Positions 43,907 through 52,705 of a DNA stretch of 57,795 nt are shown in pieces. This stretch comes from Clostridiales bacterium UBA7001 (GTDB lineage: Bacteria; Bacillota; Clostridia; TANB77; CAG-508): assembly GCA_002449785.1 (NCBI GenBank), contig DJXP01000045.1, positions 1 to 57,795 on the forward strand. Direction: 5' to 3'. The notes under the pieces are model-generated. The model searched no databases. It was not told the DNA's origin and was given only the letters and a program-made list of their open reading frames with translations. The first letter of the stretch is position 1; every line of letters begins with the position of its first letter. A program made the position numbers and the translations under genes.

Positions 43907-46504
43907 CTAATGGCTAAGTTTCTTATATACCTGAATTGCAAAAATATATAGTAATAGTAAAAGAAAAATCCATACTAAATACTGTATTGGTAATTTGCAT
44001 AAATCAAAAACAATTGAAATATTGGTAAAGCAAATAATTAGTGTTACAGCAACAATTGTAAATGTAGAAATTATTAGTTCTTTTGATGATTTACTTTCTA
44101 TAAAAGGAATTTTATCTGTCCTAATCATATGGATTATTAATGTTTGAGAAATAATACCGAATGCAAACCAACCAGTTTGAAATAAAGTTGCTTTCTCAAC
44201 ACTGTTAAATTTAAATACATTCCATAATACTAAAAAACATATAACATCTAAAAAAGTACTAATTAATCCAAATTGAAACATAAAGCTTTTTATTCCAGCA
44301 GTATCCCATTTTTTAGGTTTTTCCAAGTATTCTTTATCCACATTATCAAATGGCATTCCCATTTGGGCAAAATCACAAAGTAAATTTTGTATTAATATAT
44401 GAATTGGAAGCAACGGCAAAAATGGTAAAAATACACTTGCAATTATTACTGATAATATGTTTCCAAAATTTCCACTTGTAGCCATCTTTATATATTTTAA
44501 AACATTTGTAAATGTTTTTCTTCCATTAATAACTCCTTCTTCTAAAACATTTAAATCTTTTTCAAGAAGTATAATATCAGCTGTTTCTTTTGCTATGTCT
44601 ACTGCAGTATCAACAGAAATCCCAACATCTGCTTGTTTTAATGGTGGACTATCGTTTATTCCATCTCCCATATATCCTACCGTATTTCCCATTTCTTGAT
44701 AAAGCCTTACTATTCTCTGTTTTTGAAATGGTGAAAGTTTTGAGTATAAGTGGCAGTCCTTCATTTTTTCTTTTAGTTCTTCATCATTTAAGTTTTCTAT
44801 ATCTTTATTAGTAAGCGAGTTTTTAATCTTTATTCCGACTTTTTTACAAACATTAAGTGCAACACCTTCACTATCACCTGTTAAAACCACAGTATCTACT
44901 CCATGTCTTTTTAGTGCTGAAATCGCTTGCTTTGCACTTTCTTTTGGTGGATCTAAAAATCCAACAAATCCAATTAATACCATATTAGATTCATCATCTA
45001 CACCAAATGTTTCTATTCCATGAATATCATTTTTTTGAGCAACAGCTAATACCCTAAGTCCATCTTTATTATTTTTTTCATATACCTCATATGCCTTCTT
45101 TCTATGCTCTTCTGTCATTTCAAATGCTTTTCCATCCATATCTATATAAGAACAAATTGATAAAACTTCATCAACTGCACCCTTAGTAATTAATTGTCTT
45201 TTTCCATTTTCATCTTTTAAAACAACACTCATTCGCCTTCTTGAAAAATCAAATGGTATCTCATCTTCTCTAATATATTTTTCTTTAAGAATGTTTAAAT
45301 TCTCTTTTTCTCCTCTAGAAATAATTGCTACATCTATCAAGTTTTTTAGTCCTGTTTGAAAATAACTATTTAAAAAGGCGTGTTTTAATATTCTAATATT
45401 TTCATTTCCAAAAACATCCATATATTTTTCAAGGACAATTTCATCTTCAGTTAATGTCCCAGTTTTATCTGTACATAAAATATTCATTTCACCAAATGTC
45501 TGAATAGCACTTAATCTTTTAACAATTGTTTTTTTCTTAGACATTTGAATAGCACCTTTTGCCATAGTTGAAGTCATAATTACAGGTAACATTTCGGGTG
45601 TAAGTCCAACAGCGATTGTAATAGCAAAAATAATTGAATCCCATATACTATCTTTTGTAAATAAATTTATCAGTAAAATAATTGGAAGCATTACAATCAT
45701 AAACTTAATTAATAATTTACTAATGTCATCAACACCTTTTTCGAAGCTGTTTTTTTCATTAACACTATATAAAGATTTTGCCATACTACCAAAATAAGTA
45801 TTATTCCCAGTAGTAAGTACAATTGCAGTACTACTACCACTAACAACATTTGTCCCCATAAATCCTATATTAGAAATATCTGTAATGCTATCATACTCTT
45901 TCAATATGCTAAACTTTTCAACAGGATTAGACTCACCTGTTAAAGATGCTTGATCTATAAATAAATCTTTTACTTCTATAAACCTCACATCTCCTGGAAT
46001 CATATCTCCAGAAGATAATTTTACAATATCGCCTGGAACTACATTTTCAACATCTACAATACTAGGCACTCCATCACGAATTACATCAATTTTATTACTA
46101 ATCATTTTCTTTAATTTTTTTGCAGCATTATTTGATTTTGTCTCCTGAACTAAAGAAATAATTGATGAAATAATAATAGTGCCTACAATTAATGTAAATG
46201 TTGCGTAATCTTTCTTTGTTGAAATTACAACATCTGTTATAAATGTAATAATTGCAACAAAAATAAGTACAATATTAAATGGGTTAATAAATGCATTTTT
46301 TAATCTATTTAATATTGTATTTTCATTTTTAATTTCGATAGAGTTTTTTCCATATTCATCAAGCCTGTCTTCAATATTAACAATACTTAAACCTTCATCA
46401 GATGTTTCAAATTTCTTAAAAAGTTTATCCACTGGCATCTTGCTATAATTTTTTAAACTATCTGAAATTAAGTTTTGATTTTCCAGTTTTTTATTTTTCT
46501 TCAA
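43907..46504 (-). CDS. mgtA: Magnesium-translocating P-type ATPase
   Basis: Imports Mg2+ using ATP. The 865-residue protein is a full P-type ATPase: TGESNPVEK in the actuator domain, CTDKTGTLTEDE with the phosphorylated Asp, KGAVDEVLSIC, and MGDGINDSPPLKQADVGIS in the P domain. Four C-terminal helices follow, and QTGWFAFGIISQTLIIHMIRT is characteristic of MgtA/MgtB. The start is a TTG eight bases after GGAG. I see no Mg2+-sensing leader in the short gap upstream; control could come from the CmpB-like gene's promoter. Confidence 0.95.
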   Translation of the reverse strand: MKKNKKLENQNLISDSLKNYSKMPVDKLFKKFETSDEGLSIVNIEDRLDEYGKNSIEIKNENTILNRLKNAFINPFNIVLIFVAIITFITDVVISTKKDYATFTLIVGTIIISSIISLVQETKSNNAAKKLKKMISNKIDVIRDGVPSIVDVENVVPGDIVKLSSGDMIPGDVRFIEVKDLFIDQASLTGESNPVEKFSILKEYDSITDISNIGFMGTNVVSGSSTAIVLTTGNNTYFGSMAKSLYSVNEKNSFEKGVDDISKLLIKFMIVMLPIILLINLFTKDSIWDSIIFAITIAVGLTPEMLPVIMTSTMAKGAIQMSKKKTIVKRLSAIQTFGEMNILCTDKTGTLTEDEIVLEKYMDVFGNENIRILKHAFLNSYFQTGLKNLIDVAIISRGEKENLNILKEKYIREDEIPFDFSRRRMSVVLKDENGKRQLITKGAVDEVLSICSYIDMDGKAFEMTEEHRKKAYEVYEKNNKDGLRVLAVAQKNDIHGIETFGVDDESNMVLIGFVGFLDPPKESAKQAISALKRHGVDTVVLTGDSEGVALNVCKKVGIKIKNSLTNKDIENLNDEELKEKMKDCHLYSKLSPFQKQRIVRLYQEMGNTVGYMGDGINDSPPLKQADVGISVDTAVDIAKETADIILLEKDLNVLEEGVINGRKTFTNVLKYIKMATSGNFGNILSVIIASVFLPFLPLLPIHILIQNLLCDFAQMGMPFDNVDKEYLEKPKKWDTAGIKSFMFQFGLISTFLDVICFLVLWNVFKFNSVEKATLFQTGWFAFGIISQTLIIHMIRTDKIPFIESKSSKELIISTFTIVAVTLIICFTNISIVFDLCKLPIQYLVWIFLLLLLYIFAIQVYKKLSH

Positions 46505-46524
46505 TATTCTTTCTCCTCACACAA

Positions 46525-47151
46525 TTAGTATAAATTAATTAAGCAATTTATATAATAACTAGTCTTTTTTGACTCATTTTGAATTAAAATAAACCGTATA
46601 AAATAAATTATAACATCAAAAATGAATAAAGTAAGTAAAACATATGATATAATACTCATATTTTTTTCAGAAATTCTTTCTGATATTTTTTTTACGCTTG
46701 GTAAAACCAAATACACTAAAAATAAGCTAGACATACCAAAAAATAAAATTGAACGTAAACAAATATATCCATTAATATTTCCAAAATTCCATATTTCTGT
46801 ATTATAATCCCATAGTCTAATTCCAAAAAACTCATATAGAACAAATCCTGTTCCATATTCTAAAATTCCTGTAACCACGCAATTTATAAAAAATACTATA
46901 AATGGATTTTTTTTATATTTATAGGAAATTAATGTAATTAAACCGCCACCAAAAAAATATATTGGAATCCATGGTCCATAAGTAGAACCTCTTTTTACAA
47001 AATATCCCAAATCTATCCTATAAAAAATTTCTTCATATATAAAGCCAAATATACCACTTAATATCATAACTAAAATAAAGATATTAATAAATGATTTAAA
47101 GCTATAGTTTTCATCATTTAAAACATTTATTTTTCTTTTAATTGTTTCCAT
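46525..47151 (-). CDS. CmpB-like integral membrane protein (putative ABC transporter type IV)
   Basis: A 208-residue membrane protein with five or six helices. GFIYEEIFYRIDLGYFVKRG, TYGPWIPIYFFGGG and the VTGILEYGTGFVLYEFFG block match the ABC_trans_CmpB family. Despite the name, most members have no known transport role and travel alone. It starts at an ATG (47151) after GAGGGG, and ends 20 bases before mgtA, so the two are probably one transcript. A link to Mg2+ transport is only inferred from position. Confidence 0.8.
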   Translation of the reverse strand: METIKRKINVLNDENYSFKSFINIFILVMILSGIFGFIYEEIFYRIDLGYFVKRGSTYGPWIPIYFFGGGLITLISYKYKKNPFIVFFINCVVTGILEYGTGFVLYEFFGIRLWDYNTEIWNFGNINGYICLRSILFFGMSSLFLVYLVLPSVKKISERISEKNMSIISYVLLTLFIFDVIIYFIRFILIQNESKKTSYYINCLINLY

Positions 47152-47245
47152 ATTTCCCCTCAATTCTTTGAACAAATTGGTTAGATAAAAGAGCTATTCA
47201 ACTATCAAAGTTAAACAAAAAACCTTTCCTTGACTATTTACTTAT

Positions 47246-47956
47246 CTATAAACAAGTATCTCCTTTTATTATATCTCTGTATTTTTTTTCTATAGTTTCA
47301 ATAGAAGATGTAGCAATAATTTTCTCATCTGAAACAGGTGAAGCATATGTATCATCTTTATGTAATTCTAAATCTTTTAAGACTTCTTCTATTTTTTTGC
47401 CTTTATAATTATCTCCTAAAATAGAAATTTTTACAGGTTTACTTATTCTTTCTTGTTCACACTGTACTCGCGTATACAATAATTTAAGTGCTCTAATCTC
47501 ATTAGTTGTAAATGTATTTCGAAATTCAGGAAATTTTATATGAATAAAATTTCCCAATGGACAATTTTGAAACCTAATCCATATTCTATCTCTTAATTGC
47601 TTCCTTTGTGACTTTGTTAATAAATTTAAAGATTCAATATTTCTAGAATTATATTCTTGTGGTAAATTAAATACTATTCTATCTAATTCATCACGTTGAT
47701 CCTCATGAGCTCCTTGCCATTGAGTTTTTTCCATGTTATTACATTCATTTAGTTTTTCAATCATTTGCTTAGTAGTAATAATACTAGTAGCTCCAACACC
47801 AAAATTAGTTCTCCCTATATTTCTATATTTATCGTCAAAAAACTCTATTAAATCAATTAATGAAACCATATATTCTGGTTTATCTTTTCCAACCATTTCC
47901 AATATTTTGGGATCACTTATTGCATCTTCTACAATTTCTCTCATATTTAAACTCAT
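47246..47956 (-). CDS. Unknown protein, paralogue of the adjacent upstream gene
   Basis: A soluble protein of about 236 residues that I do not recognise. It aligns along its length with its neighbour at 48084: MVSLIDLIEFFDD and FGVGATSIITTKQMIEKL here correspond to MVDLIDLESFFND and VGTGAFGIITPHQMI there. An FNLPQEYNSRN block and a final SIETIEKKYRDI segment are also shared. The frame extends 22 codons upstream, but alignment to the neighbour favours the ATG at 47956; no good SD site supports any start. The gap to its paralogue is about 130 bases. Confidence 0.65.
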   Translation of the reverse strand: MSLNMREIVEDAISDPKILEMVGKDKPEYMVSLIDLIEFFDDKYRNIGRTNFGVGATSIITTKQMIEKLNECNNMEKTQWQGAHEDQRDELDRIVFNLPQEYNSRNIESLNLLTKSQRKQLRDRIWIRFQNCPLGNFIHIKFPEFRNTFTTNEIRALKLLYTRVQCEQERISKPVKISILGDNYKGKKIEEVLKDLELHKDDTYASPVSDEKIIATSSIETIEKKYRDIIKGDTCL

Positions 47957-48083
47957 AATTTTTTTGGCATTTATACAATAAAAAATACCTTCTCCTTCCT
48001 TCATTATTTGGGAAATGGCCAACTAATTGTCAAATTTATACTTTACACAATTAGACAAACTAGCCCTCTCTATACATCAATAT

Positions 48084-48824
48084 TTATTTAGTTTCTTGTC
48101 TTAATTCTTCATCTAGTAATTTATAAGCCTCGTCAATTGAAGTTTTTGCAATTACTTTTTCATATAATGTAGATTCTTCTCTACTATCATCTACATATTC
48201 ATTTAATAATGAAATTACATTTTTAGGTTCTGTGTTTTCATCTCCAGCATCTTTACCATTAATATAAGTATTAAAATAAATTGGTTTATTTATTTTTTTA
48301 GAAACAATTTCAACTTGTCTTCCAAGTAATTGAACTGCTCTTAATTCTTTGCTTGAAATATTTTTTCTACCATATGGTACTTCAATGTTTACTGAATTTC
48401 CTTGTATATCATTTACCATTCTTATAAACAAATTATCTGATACTTGTCTTTTTTTTAAATCTGGTAATTTAAAAAAAACATTACTATTAGTAATATATTC
48501 TTCAGGCAAATCAAATATTTCTGTTTTAATTTCCTTGTTTATTTCCTCATGCGGTCCTAATCCAGCTATGCTTTTACCTGTTATCTCGTCAACTCTTGGA
48601 TTATTTACTCTTAATATCATTTGATGAGGAGTAATAATTCCAAAAGCACCAGTCCCAACATTATCTTTATATTTAGCATTTTTGTCATCATCATTGAAAA
48701 AGCTTTCTAAATCTATTAAATCAACCATATACTTTTCTTCTAAAATATTATCAACTTCACTAATTTGTGAGCTTGTTATACTATTTTTTTCAAAAATACT
48801 TCTAACTATATCTATTATCCTCAT
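48084..48824 (-). CDS. Unknown protein, paralogue of the adjacent downstream gene
   Basis: A 246-residue soluble protein of unknown family. It starts MRIIDIVRSIFEKNSI, has the shared blocks YMVDLIDLESFFND, VGTGAFGIITPHQMI, EIFDLPEEY and SSKELRAVQLLGRQVE, and ends in an acidic, helical tail. The pair looks like a tandem duplication that has since diverged widely. No metal or nucleotide motif is visible. GAGGA precedes the ATG. Possible roles in structural assembly or regulation cannot be judged from sequence. Confidence 0.65.
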   Translation of the reverse strand: MRIIDIVRSIFEKNSITSSQISEVDNILEEKYMVDLIDLESFFNDDDKNAKYKDNVGTGAFGIITPHQMILRVNNPRVDEITGKSIAGLGPHEEINKEIKTEIFDLPEEYITNSNVFFKLPDLKKRQVSDNLFIRMVNDIQGNSVNIEVPYGRKNISSKELRAVQLLGRQVEIVSKKINKPIYFNTYINGKDAGDENTEPKNVISLLNEYVDDSREESTLYEKVIAKTSIDEAYKLLDEELRQETK

Positions 48825-48875
48825 TTTTATTCCTCAATACAATCAAACTATTTAATTTCTATACATATTCTATTT

Positions 48876-48998
48876 TATTCTTGTTCTGTTATTTTTTGTA
48901 ATATAAAATTCCATAATTTGAGAATAACTTAATTCACTTAAATAATTAAGATTACTTGCATTATATCCAGAACTTTGATTATCATTTAAATCACTCAT
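48876..48998 (-). CDS. Possible small protein (40 residues) behind a tandem repeat
   Basis: ATG at 48998 opens 40 codons: MSDLNDNQSSGYNASNLNYL at the start and YIQKITEQE at the end. There is no SD site close to the ATG. An AGGAG lies about 80 bases upstream, beyond a run of 14-base repeats. It may be real, since it precedes the paralogous pair on the same strand, but the support is weak. Confidence 0.3.
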
Positions 48999-49004
48999 AT
49001 TACA

Positions 49005-49066
49005 TTTTATGATATATATTTTATGATATATATTTTATGATATATATTTTATGATATATATTTTAT
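49005..49066. repeat. 14-bp tandem repeat, four perfect copies plus a part
   Basis: The unit TTTTATGATATATA occurs at 49005, 49019, 49033 and 49047, followed by a partial TTTTAT. It lies between an AGGAG site (49081-49085, minus) and the possible small ORF. Copy-number change would alter spacing without changing frame by a whole codon. Confidence 0.85.
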
Positions 49067-49111
49067 TATAATATATCATTTCTCCTTTTATTCATATTTA
49101 ATTCTAGTTAC

Positions 49112-49630
49112 TTATTTCTTATTATTTATTTTTATGATTTCTTTAATTTTATTGATAATTCTTTTAAAAATATTATTTTTTTCTATAGTTATCAAACTTT
49201 TTTCATTTACCTCCTGCTTAGCTTTATATACATCATCATTATTTTGAATTTTGTCAGGTTTTTCTTCATTTTCTATTACTACATTATTTTCGGTATTCTT
49301 ACTATTTTTAAATAAATTTTCATAACTATATTTTTCTTTTAATAATTCTTGTCTTTTTGTTTCATTTTTTATTAATATTTCTTCTAGCTTTTCTTTTTGT
49401 TTTTTTGTGGCAAAGTAATCTTTAAATAAAGACACAAAAATTACCTTTGTTTCAAACATTATGTTATTTTCTTCAAAAGGTATTGTCTCATCATATTTGA
49501 AATTATAGTTTTTATCTCTATTATCCATAAAAAACTTTAATTTATTTGCAGGAATTCTTTCAGCTTCATCTTCTGGCAAATATGTTATTATTTCTAATAC
49601 CTCTGTATAAGCTTTATTATAATTACTCAT
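49112..49630 (-). CDS. Unknown protein with helical N-terminal domain and basic tail
   Basis: A 172-residue protein I cannot name. The N-terminal 95 residues (MSNYNKAYTEVLEIITYLPE, IPANKLKFFMDN, KVIFVSLFKDYFATKKQKEK) look like a compact helical domain that recurs, as far as I remember, in uncharacterised Clostridia proteins. A charged coiled stretch and a lysine-rich C-terminus (IFKRIINKIKEIIKINNKK) follow; the end could bind membrane or nucleic acid. AAGGA stands six bases before the ATG at 49630; the frame opens seven codons earlier. Confidence 0.65.
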   Translation of the reverse strand: MSNYNKAYTEVLEIITYLPEDEAERIPANKLKFFMDNRDKNYNFKYDETIPFEENNIMFETKVIFVSLFKDYFATKKQKEKLEEILIKNETKRQELLKEKYSYENLFKNSKNTENNVVIENEEKPDKIQNNDDVYKAKQEVNEKSLITIEKNNIFKRIINKIKEIIKINNKK

Positions 49631-49701
49631 AACTAATCCTTCACATTTCATATCTATTTTTAATTTATCAACAAAAAATTTTGCAATGCCAAAAACTTAA
49701 A

Positions 49702-50418
49702 TTATATTACAACTACTCCACCATAATCTATTACATCAAGAGTTTTGAAATCTATAATTTGCAATTTTCTACTTTGAATAAATTTACGAATTTTTCCATG
49801 TTCATCAATTTTATTTAAATCGCCAAAAACAATAATTTTGTTATCTACTCTAGTTATACAACCACCTATAAATCCACGTTTTTTACTATATTTATTATTA
49901 CAAAGTAGTTTAATATCAAGTTCATCTTCAATATATAAAATATTAAAATTAAATTTAGATAACTCCTTATATAATCCTTTATCATTAATAATAATGCTAT
50001 TATCATCAATAACAGCGATAGAACAATTGGTATATCCTTGTTTTGTATTAATATTAATATATCCTTTATCAATTAAAATTTCTATTACTTTTTTAGATGT
50101 ATATTTAAAATTATGTATAGCATAATTTCCAATAATGCATACATTATATGGAATATCTAAAGGATATTTGCTTTCAACTATTTTTTCACCTTTAATTACA
50201 CTTATAATTTTTTTATTTAATAAATCATATACAGAAGGTTCGGAAATAATAGTATTATCTATTTTAAAGACAAAAATGTCAGTATGTGATGAAATTTCTT
50301 CATATACACTATCGTTCTTGGGTAACTCAATTAGTTTATATCCCAAAGACTTTAAATAATCTTTTTCAATTTTTCTCATTCTATTATCTATTATTATATA
50401 TTTATAATGATTATTCAA
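49702..50418 (-). CDS. DUF6873 family (GME-fold) protein
   Basis: A 238-residue soluble protein. QGYTNCSIAVIDDNSIIINDKG near 135, RGFIGGCITRV near 180 and the C-terminal VIDYGGVVVI are hallmarks of the DUF6873 group, annotated as having a guanidino-modifying-enzyme fold. Its reaction is not known. The TTG start at 50418 follows a weak AGGAT. It lies downstream of the NUDIX-like gene. Confidence 0.8.
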   Translation of the reverse strand: MNNHYKYIIIDNRMRKIEKDYLKSLGYKLIELPKNDSVYEEISSHTDIFVFKIDNTIISEPSVYDLLNKKIISVIKGEKIVESKYPLDIPYNVCIIGNYAIHNFKYTSKKVIEILIDKGYININTKQGYTNCSIAVIDDNSIIINDKGLYKELSKFNFNILYIEDELDIKLLCNNKYSKKRGFIGGCITRVDNKIIVFGDLNKIDEHGKIRKFIQSRKLQIIDFKTLDVIDYGGVVVI

Positions 50419-50472
50419 TTTTATTTATTATCCTACACTTTCTATAATGATATAAATGTATTATTTTCTCAT

Positions 50473-50883
50473 CTACAAATTAAATTCTTTTATAAACTCA
50501 ACTATATCACTATTTACTTGCATAATTCTTTTATCTTCAAGTAACTCTTTATATGAATACCATTTGTATTTTTTACCATCTATTTCAAAATTATTTTCAT
50601 AAAACTCAGTATTTAACTCGACTTTATAAAAATAATGAATATACTCTTTTTCTTTTTTTGCAGTTTCTGAAAATTTTTTATGTTTTTTCTTTTCAACATA
50701 ATAAACTTCTATTACACCTTTTTCTATATTAAATTCATTAGCAACCTTATTTTTAATAATTTCTTCATTATTACCATTTGGTAATTTACAGTTTAAAAAC
50801 AAATAGCTATTCCATCCTTCGTCAAAATATTGCAAATATTTTGAATTTTTGTTTTTTATAACTATAATAGCATGTTCACCCAT
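50473..50883 (-). CDS. NUDIX-like protein with a degenerate Nudix box
   Basis: A 136-residue protein with a NUDIX-type layout: EHAIIVIKNKNSKYLQYFD, a central helix where the Nudix box should be, and a late KYKWYSYKELLEDKRIM segment. The region NGNNEEIIKNKVANEFNI replaces the GX5EX7REUXEEXGU box, and the REUXEE catalytic residues are missing. It is probably inactive as a hydrolase or works differently. The DHH gene ends 15 bases upstream. Confidence 0.7.
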   Translation of the reverse strand: MGEHAIIVIKNKNSKYLQYFDEGWNSYLFLNCKLPNGNNEEIIKNKVANEFNIEKGVIEVYYVEKKKHKKFSETAKKEKEYIHYFYKVELNTEFYENNFEIDGKKYKWYSYKELLEDKRIMQVNSDIVEFIKEFNL

Positions 50884-50897
50884 TTATTTTTCCACCT

Positions 50898-51830
50898 TTA
50901 ATTTTTATATTTTTGTCTTATAATTGCTGTCATTTCTTTTCTTTGAATTATTTTATTAATCTTTGCAATATAATTTTCATCTGAATTATAACCAAAAGTA
51001 TCTTTAACAAAAATCTTACTTTCATCATCTGCTGATATAATTATAACATAACCATATAAAATATCTACACAATTTATAAAAGCATAATCTAATTTTTTTT
51101 CATTTTTTACTTCTTTTAGTATTTCAATTATTTTTCCTCTGTTCTTTTCTATAAATGCTTCTAGATTAGCGATTTCAAGTTGTCCTACTATAACTTTAAA
51201 TTTATCTAATACTAGTGGGAATTCGCATTCCATCTCACTTCGTAAATCTTCTTCATTTATTTTTGATTTTTCTTCAAATATTTCTTTTATTCTCTCATAT
51301 GTAATATCATCATATAAACATTCTAGCCACTTGCATGCATCTATATCTCTTTGTTTAGTTATTGTTGCTTTAAGATTAATACTATTTGAAATAATTGCAT
51401 AAAAAAGTAGAATTGCAGATTCTCTAGATGGTATTACTCCTGAATTTTTAAATCTTTCTGTAACAATAGTAGCAGCAGCTCCTATTCTATCTATTTGACA
51501 TCTTTGCATATGAGTATAACTTGCTAAAGAATCACTTAAAGAATGATGGTCTATTACTTCTACGATATTATCTGGCTTAATCTTGTTATATAAATAACCA
51601 AGTCCATTACAATCAACTAAAACAAATTTACTAAAATTTGAAATGTCTTCAGATTTAATACCATTTAATTTAATGTTAAATTTTTTGCAAACTATATGTA
51701 CTTCAGTTCTAGGCTCTCCATTAATAAAATAATTTGCTTCTTCTCCCTGAATATTTATCAATTCAGAATAAGCATACATACAAGCTACTCCATCAAGGTC
51801 CGGAGTTTCACAAGCTGTAACAATTTTCAT
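50898..51830 (-). CDS. DHH-family phosphoesterase
   Basis: A 310-residue protein with DHH-type metal motifs: CETPDLDGVACMYAYSEL at the N-terminus, FVLVDCNGLGYL, and VIDHHSL. The C-terminal part resembles the pyrophosphatase or NrnA-like substrate domain and contains SISADDESK-type segments. It likely cleaves a phosphodiester or pyrophosphate in a nucleotide; which one cannot be told. GGAGG lies seven bases before the ATG at 51830. The frame opens earlier inside queH. Confidence 0.85.
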   Translation of the reverse strand: MKIVTACETPDLDGVACMYAYSELINIQGEEANYFINGEPRTEVHIVCKKFNIKLNGIKSEDISNFSKFVLVDCNGLGYLYNKIKPDNIVEVIDHHSLSDSLASYTHMQRCQIDRIGAAATIVTERFKNSGVIPSRESAILLFYAIISNSINLKATITKQRDIDACKWLECLYDDITYERIKEIFEEKSKINEEDLRSEMECEFPLVLDKFKVIVGQLEIANLEAFIEKNRGKIIEILKEVKNEKKLDYAFINCVDILYGYVIIISADDESKIFVKDTFGYNSDENYIAKINKIIQRKEMTAIIRQKYKN

Positions 51831-51885
51831 ATATTTTTTCCTCCTATAAGATTTATAAAATCCATATTCTAAATAAAATATGATG

Positions 51886-52464
51886 TCACCTTTTCCATTC
51901 AAATCCTTCTGGTAAATTTAAGCTATCTTTTTTCTTTTTTACATACCTATCCTCTTCTGAAAACACACAACCACAATATTTTTGCATGTATAATCCTTCT
52001 TCTTTTGCTTTATTATGTCCTTCCCAAAATCCCACTCTAAAATCTCTGTATAGAAAATCTATACCAAATTCTTTGGAATACTTTTCACATAAGTACTTAA
52101 TATAATCATGTTTTTGATAAATGCTATATAAAAGTGTTGTTGTAACAGTATCATAACCATTTTGTTTAGCATATTCAAAAGTCTTATAAAGACGAACTGG
52201 ATAGCAATATTTAGTACATCTTCCATCCAAATCATCTATAACATTTCTGCAAAATTCATCTAAACCATATTCATCTTCGATTATGGCTTTTAAATTTAAC
52301 TTTTTAGCATATTCAATTAAGCAATTTCTCCTTGATTCATATTCTTTATATGGATGAATATTAGGATTATACCAATATAAATCTGGGAAAATATTTTCTT
52401 TTTTTAGTTCATCTATACAAAATACTGAACATGGAGCACAGCATGTATGCATTAGTAATTTCAT
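51886..52464 (-). CDS. queH: Epoxyqueuosine reductase QueH
   Basis: Reduces epoxyqueuosine to queuosine, the last step in making this wobble base of tRNA. The 192-residue protein has HTCCAPCSVFCIDEL at the N-terminus, RCTKYCYPVRL near 92, LLYSIYQKHDYI, and YCGCVFSEEDRY. These cysteines hold the iron-sulphur cluster and match the QueH (DUF208) family. GGGAG precedes the ATG. It replaces the unrelated QueG enzyme in many Clostridia. Confidence 0.93.
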   Translation of the reverse strand: MKLLMHTCCAPCSVFCIDELKKENIFPDLYWYNPNIHPYKEYESRRNCLIEYAKKLNLKAIIEDEYGLDEFCRNVIDDLDGRCTKYCYPVRLYKTFEYAKQNGYDTVTTTLLYSIYQKHDYIKYLCEKYSKEFGIDFLYRDFRVGFWEGHNKAKEEGLYMQKYCGCVFSEEDRYVKKKKDSLNLPEGFEWKR

Positions 52465-52521
52465 TTTAGTTTATCTCCCTTTTTAATATATTATTATTGT
52501 TTGATTCACTATCATTCATAA

Positions 52522-52694
52522 TTATTCTTCCATTAGTAATTCTTTACTACCTTCATCTACTTTAACAGAAGTTTCTTTAAATCTAGATTTCTTATCTATT
52601 TCATGTTGATCTCCATCATTATATGGTTGTACCTTTTTTATTTGCTCTTTTATATAATTTCTTAATAGAATGAAATATCTCTTATTTTATCCAT
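52522..52694 (-). pseudogene. Possible small gene broken by a frameshift
   Basis: Between queH and the next gene, ATG at 52694 (AGGTG eight bases before it) begins MDKIRD, then stops after ten codons. In another frame the sequence continues as YFILLRNYIKEQIKKVQPYN and ends ELLMEE at 52522. One frame change after codon five would join them into about 56 residues. It could equally be non-coding; support is weak. Confidence 0.3.
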
Positions 52695-52705
52695 TTTAAA
52701 AACAC

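Noticed and set aside
47176..47245. Mg2+-sensing M-box riboswitch before the mgtA transcript
   Set aside because: The 70-base gap is far too short for an M-box and holds no matching pattern.
49005..49066. CRISPR or origin iterons
   Set aside because: The 14-base units are directly adjacent, so they are simple tandem repeats; no DnaA- or Rep-type gene is near.
50135..50359. Plus-strand ORFs within the DUF6873 gene
   Set aside because: They are antisense to a conserved gene and lack ribosome sites.
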